From JALZOC01 sp038320555 (GTDB taxonomy: Bacteria > Acidobacteriota > Vicinamibacteria > Vicinamibacterales > 2-12-FULL-66-21): a stretch of 64,000 nt of DNA. Below the pieces are notes generated by a model. It saw only the letters and a list, made by a program, of their open reading frames with translations. It was not told the DNA's origin and did no database searches. Positions 40,494 through 50,334 of the stretch are shown piece after piece; the first letter of the stretch is position 1, and the number at the start of each line of letters is the position of its first letter. The stretch spans positions 31,347 through 95,346 of the forward strand of contig JBBQEJ010000001.1 of the NCBI GenBank assembly GCA_038320555.1, in the 5' to 3' direction. The translations under genes were made by a program, and so were the position numbers.

Positions 40494-40525
40494 CAATCCC
40501 TATTCCCTAATCGAATCGCGAATCG
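40494..40525. repeat. Short heptamer array between ybbR and cdaA
   Basis: Units ATCCCTA, TTCCCTA, ATCGAAT, CGCGAAT in 7-base phase. The TTCCCTA form is the complement of TAGGGAT at 33187-33206. Confidence 0.7.
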
Positions 40526-41341
40526 CTACACATCGTAGGCCCTCGACCCGATGCGCCTGCTCGCCTTGCGCGTTGTGACGAGGGACCGCAAGCGGCTGCG
40601 GAGATCGTCGGGGCTCAAGCCCCGCTCGATGCGGCCGTCGATCGCCAGCGAGATCTGCCCGGTCTCCTCGGACACGATGACCGCGACGGCGTCCCCCTCC
40701 TCCGTCAGGCCGATGGCGGCGCGATGCCGCGTGCCGAGCTCGCGGCTCACGCGCGGGTTCACGGTCAGCGGAAGGAAGCAGGCCGCCGCCGCGACCCGGT
40801 TCTCCTGCAGGATCACCGCACCGTCGTGCAGCGCCGATCCCCGGTGAAAGATCGTGACGAGCAGATCGTAAGTCAGCGTCGCATCGAGCGGAATCCCACT
40901 CTCGATGTAATTGCGCAGGCCAATCTCCCGCTCGACCGCCACAATCGCTCCCACCTTGTGCGCGGACAGCATCGTGGCGGCCACGACGATCTCTTCGATG
41001 GTTTCGTCGGCCGCTTCCTGCCTGTAGAAATAGCGGAAAAATGGCGCCTGGCCGAAATGCGCGAGGGCGCGACGGATGTCCGACTGGAAGATCACGATTG
41101 CGGCAAACGCAACGTAGACAAGCATGTTGCGGATCAGCCAGTTCACGGTCTGCAGCGGAGCGAGCCGCGACACGTAGAACAGCGCGACGATGATGAGGGA
41201 ACCGACGCCCATCTGGACAGCGCGCGTGCCCCTGATGAGCAGCAGGAACTCATAGATCAGGAAGGCGACGATCGCGATGTCGAGCAGATCCCACCAGCCC
41301 ACCGGCGGCCGGCGCAGGACGCTGGCAAGATAGTCCATCAT
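40526..41341 (-). CDS. cdaA: Diadenylate cyclase
   Basis: 271 residues. Three membrane helices (about 20-85), then the DAC domain with LHDGAVIL (Asp173-Gly-Ala) and GTRHRAAIGLTEEGDAVA (Arg205, His206, Arg207). It makes c-di-AMP from two ATP. It heads the cdaA-ybbR-glmM-pdxJ run on the minus strand. A long gene-free leader (41342-41676) precedes it. The first Met pair (MMDYL) leaves the exact start open by one codon. Confidence 0.96.
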   Translation of the reverse strand: MMDYLASVLRRPPVGWWDLLDIAIVAFLIYEFLLLIRGTRAVQMGVGSLIIVALFYVSRLAPLQTVNWLIRNMLVYVAFAAIVIFQSDIRRALAHFGQAPFFRYFYRQEAADETIEEIVVAATMLSAHKVGAIVAVEREIGLRNYIESGIPLDATLTYDLLVTIFHRGSALHDGAVILQENRVAAAACFLPLTVNPRVSRELGTRHRAAIGLTEEGDAVAVIVSEETGQISLAIDGRIERGLSPDDLRSRLRSLVTTRKASRRIGSRAYDV

Positions 41342-41676
41342 GCAGGGATAGCTTATCTGATGGCAGCCTCAAAAGGCGGCGCGACAGAAAGGCCGGCGGC
41401 GGCGCTCTGAACGGCAGCTGACGTAGGGAAAACAAGTCCTGCGAGGACGCGTGGCGTGATAGGAAGCCGGAATAGGCCAACCGGGGGGAAACGGCGGATG
41501 CGGTACCACGTGATCCGGCCAGATCAAGAGCGACTGCTGAACCGTCAGGCCGGTGAGCTTGGCTGATTCATGTACTCAGCCGCGGTCACGGCGACGGCTT
41601 TTGAGACACCGGCATCATAGGGACTGGTGTGCGACGCGCCTGGTGGGGAAACTGTTGCTACAGGCTGTGAACCCCG
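41342..41676. other. 335-base gap upstream of cdaA, GC-rich with inverted repeats
   Basis: No convincing gene. Small hairpins are visible: GTCCT-GCG-AGGAC (41436-41448 region), TGATC-CGGCCA-GATCA (41511-41526) and ACACC...GGTGT (about 41605-41630). It may be the untranslated leader of cdaA on the minus strand. I compared it by eye with c-di-AMP, c-di-GMP, cobalamin, TPP and SAM riboswitch cores and with RNase P, tmRNA and 6S RNA and found no match. Confidence 0.5.
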
Positions 41677-42549
41677 CTACATAACCCGTGGAGAAAACTC
41701 CTGCCTGATGCGATCGGCAACTCTGGCGACATCCACCATCTCAGCTACACGGTGGACCCGGACGATATGTGCGCCGAGCAGCACGCTGGCGGCTACCGCG
41801 GCAGCCGTCCCCCATTCCCGCCCGGCCGGCGGCCGGTCGCCAATCGCCGCACTGAGGAACGACTTGCGCGAGGGCCCGGCAAGGATCGGCCGATCGAGAT
41901 GCGCAAGATCGCCGAGGTGTGCCAGTGCGGCGTACGAATGCGCCGCACGCTTCGCGAACCCGAGGCCCGGATCGACGATGATCGCTTCCCGAGCAACACC
42001 CGCGGCGATCGCACGCGTGAGGGCGGCCCCCAGTTCCTCGGAAATCTCGGCGACAAGGTCGGAGTAGGCGGCTTCGCGGTACATCTCGCGCGAGCGCCCG
42101 CGGTTATGCATCAGCACGACCGCGGCCCCCGACTCCGCGACGACCGAACCCAAACCTGGATCGAACTGCAGGCCGCTGACGTCGTTGACGATGACGGCGC
42201 CGGCGGCCATCGCCTCGCGCGCCACGATCGCCTTGTAGGTATCGACGGACACGGGTACGCCGCTCGTGGCCAGTCGCTCGATGACCGGCAGGACGCGGCG
42301 GAGTTCTTCGTCCGCGGGCAACGGCTCGGCGCCCGGCCGCGTCGATTCTCCCCCGACGTCGAGGATGTCAGCCCCTTCCTCGACCATCCGCAGGCCATCC
42401 TCAATCGCACGGCCGGGATCGAGCCGCACGGCCCCGTCCGAGAAGGAGTCCGGCGTGATGTTGAGAATTCCCATGACGAGGGTACGCTCGCCCAGCACAA
42501 GTGCCGCGCGATTCCTTAGCGGTACTTCGTAACGGGCTCGCGGGGTCAA
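41677..42549 (-). CDS. folP: Dihydropteroate synthase
   Basis: 290 residues. GILNITPDSFSDG, DVGGESTRPGAEP, NDVSG, GPSRKSFL and RVHRVAEM are all present. It joins pteridine pyrophosphate and p-aminobenzoate in folate synthesis. It lies downstream of ftsH on the same strand across a GGGAAAA repeat and upstream of cdaA. No other folate gene is adjacent. Confidence 0.96.
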   Translation of the reverse strand: MTPRARYEVPLRNRAALVLGERTLVMGILNITPDSFSDGAVRLDPGRAIEDGLRMVEEGADILDVGGESTRPGAEPLPADEELRRVLPVIERLATSGVPVSVDTYKAIVAREAMAAGAVIVNDVSGLQFDPGLGSVVAESGAAVVLMHNRGRSREMYREAAYSDLVAEISEELGAALTRAIAAGVAREAIIVDPGLGFAKRAAHSYAALAHLGDLAHLDRPILAGPSRKSFLSAAIGDRPPAGREWGTAAAVAASVLLGAHIVRVHRVAEMVDVARVADRIRQEFSPRVM

Positions 42550-42622
42550 GGAAAAAAGAGGAAAGGGAAAGGGAAAAGGGAAAAGGGCCTTCTTGCCTTG
42601 TCCCTTTGCCCTTTTGCCTTGC
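42550..42622. repeat. GGGAAAA heptamers with inverted CCCTTTT copy
   Basis: Units of GGGAAAA or GGGAAAG on the left (42563-42588) pair with CCCTTT and GCCCTTTTGCC on the right (42600-42618), giving a stem-loop. It lies between ftsH and folP and may attenuate readthrough. Confidence 0.6.
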
Positions 42623-44532
<1,910 letters not shown>

Positions 44533-44536
<4 letters not shown>

Positions 44537-45948
44537 CCTAGGCCTCCTAACCGCCTTGCTTTCAAGAATATCACGCCTCGCGAGGGCTCCGTGACCCGAA
44601 AATCCTCGGCCACCGACTCCCCCACGACCCACACGATCCGGTCCTGGCCATCGACCACCAGGGGAAGCGAATCCCTGATTTCTCTAGGGATTTTGCGATC
44701 CACCAGGAAGTCCTGGAGCTTTTTCCGATGCCCCAGCCCGAGGGGACGGAAGCGATCGCCGCGCCGCCGCAATCGAATTGCCAGCGGCAACGTCAGCGGA
44801 TCGGCCGCGACGGCGACCTCTGCCGCCCTTGCGGGTCCCGCCCCTGCAGGTCCGAGCGAATCGACCCGCTCGGCCGACACCGCCCATCCCTGATTATCGA
44901 GCGTCACCTCACCAGGAATAGACAACGGAAACCGAAAAGAGTTCTCGAGGCCGGAATCGCGCCGGCGAGGAGCCGGTGGTCCGAGCACGATCACCCGTCC
45001 GCTGCGCACGGCCCGCTGGCCCGGCAGATCGACCGCCTCCCCATCCGTCGCGTCCGCAAGCTGCAGCAACCTGTGGACGAGGTCGAATCCGATGAAACGT
45101 CCGGCCGCCAGCATCGAGAGAGCGTGCCGCGCGACACGCGTCGCAAGCGCCGGATGGAGCGACCTCAGCGCGGAAGCGTCAACCTCGATTTTTCCGCCTG
45201 TAGTTAAGACGATCGTACGGGAGAAATCGATTGCTTCCTGCTGCAAACGATTTTCGTCGTCGCGTGCCATCGCCGCTTCCCGGGCCAGCACACGGCTGAT
45301 TCCAGGCGAAAACTCGCGCTCGAGATACGGGATGAGCTCGTGGCGCACCCGATTCCTCGGGATCGAGAGATCGGCGTTGCTGCCGTCGGTGCGAAACGTC
45401 AGAGCTCGATCCGCCGCATACTGCCGAAGATCCGCGCGTGAAATATCGAGGAGCGGGCGGATCACGCGCCCGGCACGGGGCAGAATCCCCGCGAGGCCGC
45501 GCGCACCCGAGCCGCGGACCAGACGCAAAAGAAAGGTCTCGGCCTGATCGTCCAGGCTATGGCCGACGGCAATCGCGTCGGCGCCGACACGATCGGCCGC
45601 CTGCTCGAAAAACGCGTAGCGAAGCTCGCGCGCCACGTCCTCAACCGAACGCCGTGTATTGCGCGCGGCGGTGCGCACGTCCGCACGCCCCACTTCGATC
45701 GGCAGGCCGAGCCCCGACGCCATCGCGCGGCAGAACGCTTCATCCTCGTCGGCGGAGGGACCTCGAAGCTGGTGATTGAAGTGCGCAAGCCCGGCAACCG
45801 TCAGCTCCCCCGCTGTCTGGAGCTCGAACAGCAGATGGGCGAGCGCAACCGAGTCGGGCCCGCCCGACAACGCCACGAGCGCGCGCCCGCCGGGCGCCAG
45901 AAGCGCATGCCGCCGAATCGTACGGACGACCCGCTGCGACAGATTCAA
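44533..45948 (-). CDS. tilS: tRNA(Ile)-lysidine synthase
   Basis: 471 residues. PP-loop ALSGGPDSVAL (26-36), HFNHQLRGPSADEDE, VGHSLDDQAETFLLRLVRGSG and the C-terminal domain with RRRGDRFRPLGLGHRKKLQDFLVDRKIP are typical. It modifies the CAU anticodon of tRNA(Ile2). It is 31 bases downstream of a tRNA with a CAT anticodon, but that tRNA looks like elongator Met. The stop overlaps the ftsH start. Confidence 0.95.
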
Positions 45949-45979
45949 TTGCGCGTACCTTGTCAGCGAAGAAAAGAAA

Positions 45980-46056
45980 TGGTGGCGGTGCAGGGACTTG
46001 AACCCCGGACAACGCGGATATGAGCCGCGTGCTCTAACCAGCTGAGCTACACCGCC
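45980..46056 (-). tRNA. tRNA-Met (CAT anticodon), encoded CCA
   Basis: Read on the minus strand: acceptor GGCGGTG / CACCGCC, D-arm GCTC...GAGC, anticodon stem CGCGG / CCGCG with loop CTCATAT (anticodon CAT), T-arm CGGGGTTCAAGTCCCTG, discriminator A and CCA. The opening GGCGGTGTAGCTCAGCTGG resembles elongator Met tRNAs. Pairs 4-69 and 5-68 are G-C, not the C4-G69/C5-G68 of tRNA(Ile2) that TilS prefers. Confidence 0.92.
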
Positions 46057-46112
46057 AGAATCCCTGATTGTACATCAGGGCAGGTAACGAAGCAGGCTTT
46101 GGAGAGAGCGGA

Positions 46113-46168
46113 GTTCACAACGAAGTACTTCGTTTTGTCGTCGTTCACTTCGTTGCTTCGTTGTGAAC
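46113..46168. repeat. AACGAAG hairpin repeat, second copy
   Basis: GTTCACAACGAAG (46113-46125) and CTTCGTTGTGAAC (46156-46168) are perfect 13-base complements around a CTTCGTT-rich centre. It lies between the tRNA and the next gene. It is related to 35592-35677. Confidence 0.82.
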
Positions 46169-46188
46169 CCGGTGCCCCCTCCCCTCCA

Positions 46189-47136
46189 CTACTCCTCCAC
46201 GAGCGCAGCCGCGAGAAGCGGGATCATGATCTCGTGGTGGCCCACGAGCGAATAGCCCTTGCCCACCCCGGCAACCGGCCGCGACACGACGTTGGTCTGC
46301 GGCCGGTAAAGCCGGGTGAAGTCCATATTAACGGTCGTGAGCTGGTCGAGCGATGCCCCCTGGTTACGCGCGATGGCGACCGCCTTGAGGAACACTTCCG
46401 GCAGCACCACGGCGGAACCGCAGTTCAAGTACACGCCGCCTTTCAGCCTCGCGACGTTGGAGACGAAATACCGGAAGTCCCGCAGGCTGCCTTCGCCAAG
46501 CGCGGCACCCGACGCTCGTGGATGCATGTGAATGATGTCGGTGCCGATCGCCACGTGCACGGTCACCGGAATCTGCAGCCGCGTGGCCGCCGCCACGACG
46601 CTCAGCGCTTCGTGCGCGGGCTTCATCTCGCGCAGCCGGCGCCCGACCGCCTGGCCCAACCCGAGTCCGTTCTTCACACCGTCGTTGATGGCCGCGTTCA
46701 GCAGCTCGCCGGTCTCTTCCGCCATGCCGAAGCGTCCGGGCCCGAGCGCTTCGTCCACGTCCTCCGACGTGCCGCCCGAGAGCGCCAGCTCGAAGTCGTG
46801 AATGATCCCGGCGCCGTTTGTCGCCAGCGCGGAGACAAAGCCTCGCTCCATCAGGTCGATCAGGATCGGTCCCAGCCCGGTCTTGATGACGTGGGCTCCA
46901 AAGCCCCAGATGATGCCCCGATCCCCCGTACGCGCCGCCCGGATCGCCGCGACGACGGCCTTGAAATCCGCCGCCGCGAGAATGGCTGGAAACGACGCAA
47001 GGAGCGACGCCATTCCGCCTCCGGCGCGATACGGCTTCGCGAAATCGGCCGCGTTCGCCTTGCTCGTCCGCGACCCCAGCGGATACGTACGGACGCCGGA
47101 GAGATCGTAGTCTTCGTAGGGGAATTTCACGCGCAT
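46189..47136 (-). CDS. Conserved protein resembling deoxyhypusine synthase
   Basis: 315 residues from ATG 47136. The segment IIWGFGAHVIKTGLGPILIDLMERGFVSALATNGAGIIHDFELAL closely recalls the NAD-binding core of deoxyhypusine synthase (GLTG..VPAGLR..I..LIERG.VD..VTTGA.I.HD). I cannot find the catalytic Lys in a GWGKI context. Bacteria lack eIF5A, and bacterial members of this superfamily are often homospermidine-synthase-like or uncharacterised. Neighbours (tRNA, queA) give no pathway clue. Similarity is from memory, so the function is left open. Confidence 0.7.
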   Translation of the reverse strand: MRVKFPYEDYDLSGVRTYPLGSRTSKANAADFAKPYRAGGGMASLLASFPAILAAADFKAVVAAIRAARTGDRGIIWGFGAHVIKTGLGPILIDLMERGFVSALATNGAGIIHDFELALSGGTSEDVDEALGPGRFGMAEETGELLNAAINDGVKNGLGLGQAVGRRLREMKPAHEALSVVAAATRLQIPVTVHVAIGTDIIHMHPRASGAALGEGSLRDFRYFVSNVARLKGGVYLNCGSAVVLPEVFLKAVAIARNQGASLDQLTTVNMDFTRLYRPQTNVVSRPVAGVGKGYSLVGHHEIMIPLLAAALVEE

Positions 47137-47162
47137 GAGGATAGCGCACAACCGGCTTCGTG

Positions 47163-47250
47163 GGTTCGCGGGTCGCGGGCCGCGACTGGCGCCTCGCGGC
47201 TGGCGACTCGCGGCGCGCGATTGCAGGATTCGAGGATCAGTGATGAGTGA
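47163..47250. repeat. Degenerate heptamer array between queA and DHS-like gene
   Basis: Units such as TTCGCGG, GTCGCGG, GCCGCGA, CTCGCGG, CTGGCGA, TTGCAGG, ATTCGAG, GATCAGT, GATGAGT keep a 7-base phase with changing content. Confidence 0.75.
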
Positions 47251-47256
47251 TTGGAT

Positions 47257-48348
47257 TCACATGATGAGCATCGCGTCGCCGTAGCTGTAAAAACGATACC
47301 GGTGCTCGATGGCTTCGCGGTAGGCTGCGAGGACCCTCTCTTTCCCGGCGAACGCGGCAACAAGCATCAGCAGCGACGACCCCGGAAGATGGAAGTTGGT
47401 CAGCAAGGCGTCAACCGCCCGGAACCGATGGCCGGGGTAGATGAAGATCGCGGCTGTCCCGGCCCCCGGCGTCACGCGTCCGCCACCCCGCATGGCCGCA
47501 TCCTCGAGCGCGCGCGTCGTCGTGGTGCCGACGGCGACAATCCGCCGCCCGTCGGTCCGCGCACGCGTGATCGCGTCGGCTGTCTCGCCAGCAATGTTGT
47601 AGTGCTCAGGATCGACGACGTGATCTTCAACGCGTTCGACCCGGACTGGCTTGAAGGTTCCATATCCGACCTGCAATGTGATCTCGGTGCGCTCGATGCC
47701 TGCCTTCTCGAGCGCAGTCAGAAGCTCGGGCGTGAAATGCAGGCCCGCGGTCGGCGCGGCGACCGAGCCGCGCACGCGCGCGAAGACCGTCTGATATCGC
47801 TCACGATCCGCCATCGTATCTGGCCGATTGATGTACGGCGGCAGCGGAATATGGCCGAGCGCATCGATGAGCGTGTCAACGTCGCCGCCCGACTCCGGCC
47901 ACAACCGAATCGTCCGCCGTCCCTGAAAGCGACGCGCGATCACTTCCGCCATCAGCATACCGGCCCGCCCTTCGAAGCGGACGAGCGCTCCAGGCTTCAG
48001 CTTCTGTCCCGGATGCATGAGCGCTTCGGCGGTGCGCACGTCGCGATCGGGGATCCGGGCTTCGGATTCCGAATCCAGGGTCATCGAGCTCGTCGGCCCG
48101 AGCAGGAGGCACTCCACGGCGCCACCGCTCGGAACGCGATGGCCGAGCAGCCGAGCGGCGAAGACGCGCGTGTTGTTGACGGCGAGCAGATCCCCGGCGC
48201 GAAGGATTGACGGGAGATCCGCCACCGAGCCATGACGGACGGCCCCGGTGGTACGGTCGAGCACGAGCAACCGCGACGTGCCGCGCGGCGCCGCATCCTG
48301 CGCAATCAGCTCGTCGGGAAGCTCGAAATCGAAGTCGGAAACGTTCAT
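47257..48348 (-). CDS. queA: S-adenosylmethionine:tRNA ribosyltransferase-isomerase
   Basis: 363 residues from ATG 48348. FDFELPDELIAQ, RGTSRLLVLDR, DLLAVNNTRVFAARL, AAPTAGLHFT, VGYGTFKPV, EHYNI and TNFHLPGSSLLMLVAAFAG are the family landmarks. It transfers the ribosyl part of SAM to preQ1 in tRNA. An insertion of about 14 residues (LDSESEARIPDRDV, about 88-101) is encoded by six 7-base repeat units. It completes the queuosine steps seen with queC and queE, which lie 18 kb away. Confidence 0.95.
   Translation of the reverse strand: MNVSDFDFELPDELIAQDAAPRGTSRLLVLDRTTGAVRHGSVADLPSILRAGDLLAVNNTRVFAARLLGHRVPSGGAVECLLLGPTSSMTLDSESEARIPDRDVRTAEALMHPGQKLKPGALVRFEGRAGMLMAEVIARRFQGRRTIRLWPESGGDVDTLIDALGHIPLPPYINRPDTMADRERYQTVFARVRGSVAAPTAGLHFTPELLTALEKAGIERTEITLQVGYGTFKPVRVERVEDHVVDPEHYNIAGETADAITRARTDGRRIVAVGTTTTRALEDAAMRGGGRVTPGAGTAAIFIYPGHRFRAVDALLTNFHLPGSSLLMLVAAFAGKERVLAAYREAIEHRYRFYSYGDAMLIM
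48045..48086. repeat. Heptamer array inside queA
   Basis: Six units on the plus strand: GATCGGG, GATCCGG, GCTTCGG, ATTCCGA, ATCCAGG, GTCATCG. That is 42 bases or 14 codons, so the queA frame is kept. The same length and similar units occur inside pyrF. Confidence 0.75.
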
Positions 48349-48400
48349 GCCGCGGACCAGCGGCCAATGTACTGCGGTACAATCGCTGCGTCGAATCTTG

Positions 48401-49648
48401 ATGAGCGAAGACCCACTAGAACAGGAAGACGAACGCAAGCACGTCCTGCCCGCGAAGCGATCAGCCGAAGTCCTCCTGGTCGCCCCCGAACCCGACGCCG
48501 AGCGTCCCGCACCGGCTCCGAGCGGAAGCGCAATCGTCGACGTGAGGAATGTGGCGATGACCGTGCTCGCCGTGATAGCGGCCGTGCTGGTCCTGCAGTA
48601 CGCGCAGTCCGTGCTCGTGCCGATTGTCGTCGGCATTCTCATCAGCTACGGGCTTGCGCCATTCGTCGGAGCTCTCCAGCGAGTACGCGTGCCGCGCTCA
48701 ATCGGTGCGGCCGTCGCGGTGACGACGGTGGTCGGCGCAATCGGCATAGGGATGTACACGCTGACCGACCAGGCGATGGCCATTGTGTCCGACGTGCCGC
48801 AGGCGGCCCAGCGGATCCGCGAGCGCGTGCGTGACCATCGGCTCAGCCCGGGCGGTGCCATGCAGAAGGTGCAGGAAGCCGCGAAAGAGATCGACAGGGC
48901 GGCGCAGGAAGCATCCGCACCCACCAACGCCGAGCGGAGGGCCTCCGAGCAGCTGCAGGCGGCGACCGGTGTCCAGAAGGTGGAAATCGTGGCTCCGCCC
49001 TTCAGGGCTTCGGACTACCTGTGGTCGGGCGGACTGAACCTCGCGGGCTTCGCGGCGCAATTCGTCCTCGTTCTGTTTCTCGTGTACTTCTTTCTGGTGA
49101 CGGGGGATCTCTACAAGCGGAAAATCGTCAAGATCGCGGGGCGCACGCTGTCAGAGAAGAAGATCACCGTGCAGATCCTCGACGAGATCAACGTGCAGAT
49201 TGAAAGCTTCATGCGGGTCCAGGTGTTCACGAGCGTTCTCGTCGCCGTCGCGACCGCCCTCGCGCTCTGGTGGTTCGGCGTGGACCACCCGATCGTCTGG
49301 GGCATCCTCGCCGGCGTGTTCAACTCCATTCCGTATCTCGGTCCCCTTCTCGTAACGGGCGGGCTCGGCGTTGTCTCGTTCATGCAGTTCAACGACCTGC
49401 TGCAAACCTCTTACGTCTGCGCGGTCGCGTTCGCCATTACCAGCCTCGAGGGCTTCCTGCTCACCCCCATGCTCATGAGCCGCGCCGCGCAGATGAACCC
49501 CGTGGCGATCTTCGTCGGCCTGCTGTTCTGGAGCTGGATCTGGGGCCTCTGGGGCACCGTGCTCGCGGTCCCGATGCTGATGATGCTGAAGGCCGTCTGT
49601 GACCACGTTGAGGACCTGCAGCCGGTCGGCGAATTGCTGGGCGAGTAG
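48401..49648 (+). CDS. AI-2E (PerM) family membrane transporter
   Basis: 415 residues from ATG 48401. About eight helices: two near 50-95, one near 105-125, and five from about 218 to 400. PYLGPLLVTGGLGVVSFMQ and LLTPMLMSRAAQMNPVAIFVGLLFWSWIWGLWGTVLAVPMLMMLK are signature segments of the family. Residues 160-200 form an Ala/Glu-rich cytosolic loop. The N-terminal 40 residues are charged and soluble. Substrate unknown; some members export AI-2, others sodium or protons. It is divergent from queA. Confidence 0.9.
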   Translation: MSEDPLEQEDERKHVLPAKRSAEVLLVAPEPDAERPAPAPSGSAIVDVRNVAMTVLAVIAAVLVLQYAQSVLVPIVVGILISYGLAPFVGALQRVRVPRSIGAAVAVTTVVGAIGIGMYTLTDQAMAIVSDVPQAAQRIRERVRDHRLSPGGAMQKVQEAAKEIDRAAQEASAPTNAERRASEQLQAATGVQKVEIVAPPFRASDYLWSGGLNLAGFAAQFVLVLFLVYFFLVTGDLYKRKIVKIAGRTLSEKKITVQILDEINVQIESFMRVQVFTSVLVAVATALALWWFGVDHPIVWGILAGVFNSIPYLGPLLVTGGLGVVSFMQFNDLLQTSYVCAVAFAITSLEGFLLTPMLMSRAAQMNPVAIFVGLLFWSWIWGLWGTVLAVPMLMMLKAVCDHVEDLQPVGELLGE

Positions 49649-49669
49649 AGATCTAAACTTCTAAACTTC

Positions 49670-49689
49670 TAAAGTTCTTTAGAACTTTA
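49670..49689. terminator. Palindromic bidirectional terminator candidate
   Basis: TAAAGTTCT, TT, AGAACTTTA is a perfect 9-2-9 palindrome between two convergent genes, followed by A-rich or T-rich runs on either strand. It is preceded by CTAAACTT repeats of 8-base period. Confidence 0.55.
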
Positions 49690-50154
49690 AAACAACCTGA
49701 ATCGCGACAGGAGCCACGCGGTGACGAGGAGCGGGATCATCGCGACGGCAAAAAGAACGGCAATGACCCCGAGCACGAACAGCCAGTCCCCGCGGCTTGC
49801 CTTGGTGCCCGGGCGCGCGTAGCGCTCCAGGAGCGCCAGGTTTCTGACGTTCGCCTTCCAGCCGAAATCAAACGCATCTCCGACGACCGGAATGACGCCG
49901 ACCGCGAAATCGATAGCGGCGTTGATCAACATGCGAAGCTGCACGACGCGCGGAATGCGCAGGCGCACGGCGTGAAGGAGAAGGACCGCCGCGAACAACG
50001 GGGTCGTCAGATCGCCGAGACCCGGAATCAGGCCAAGTATCGGATCGAGCCCGAAGGTGAGATTGGTCCCCGGGACGCGAAAGGCGCTGTCGAGAAGGAC
50101 GCTCCATTTCCGCAGGGCTGCCAGGGTTCGGGCATCTGATTCGCGCACCGACAC
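49687..50154 (-). CDS. DUF4112 membrane protein
   Basis: 155 residues. LLDSAFRVPGTNLTFGLDPILGLIPGLGDL and NAAIDFAVGVIPVVGDAFDFGWKAN are the DUF4112 signatures; the two G-x-x-P-x-x-G-D repeats sit in hydrophobic hairpins, and a last helix spans about 128-148. Function unknown. It converges with the AI-2E family gene. Confidence 0.88.
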   Translation of the reverse strand: MSVRESDARTLAALRKWSVLLDSAFRVPGTNLTFGLDPILGLIPGLGDLTTPLFAAVLLLHAVRLRIPRVVQLRMLINAAIDFAVGVIPVVGDAFDFGWKANVRNLALLERYARPGTKASRGDWLFVLGVIAVLFAVAMIPLLVTAWLLSRFRLF

Positions 50155-50163
50155 AGGCTATCA

Positions 50164-50258
50164 GACTGGCGACTCGCGGTTGGCGGTTGGCGGTTCGCGG
50201 TTCGTGGTTCGTGGTTCGTGGTTCCCACCTGGAAACTGGAAACTGGAAACTGGAAGCC
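50164..50258. repeat. Heptamer array (GTTGGCG / GTTCGTG / ACTGGAA)
   Basis: Thirteen consecutive units run from ACTGGCG and GTTGGCG through GTTCGTG to ACTGGAA, all in one 7-base phase, so two heptamer families are joined end to end. The array lies between the divergent DUF4112 and glgX genes. Confidence 0.92.
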
Positions 50259-50334
50259 ATTGTCAAACTGTCGAGTTTGATTGCAACCTCAGGCGCGAAC
50301 GTGGTACCTAAGACCCTCTGTGTCAACAACGAAC

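Noticed and set aside
41342..41676. Known riboswitch or housekeeping RNA upstream of cdaA
   Set aside because: No conserved core of c-di-AMP, c-di-GMP, cobalamin, TPP, SAM, RNase P, tmRNA or 6S RNA could be matched by eye; kept only as an unexplained leader.
45980..46056. tRNA-Ile2 (CAU) as local substrate of TilS
   Set aside because: Acceptor pairs 4-69 and 5-68 are G-C rather than C-G, and the 5' half matches elongator Met tRNAs.
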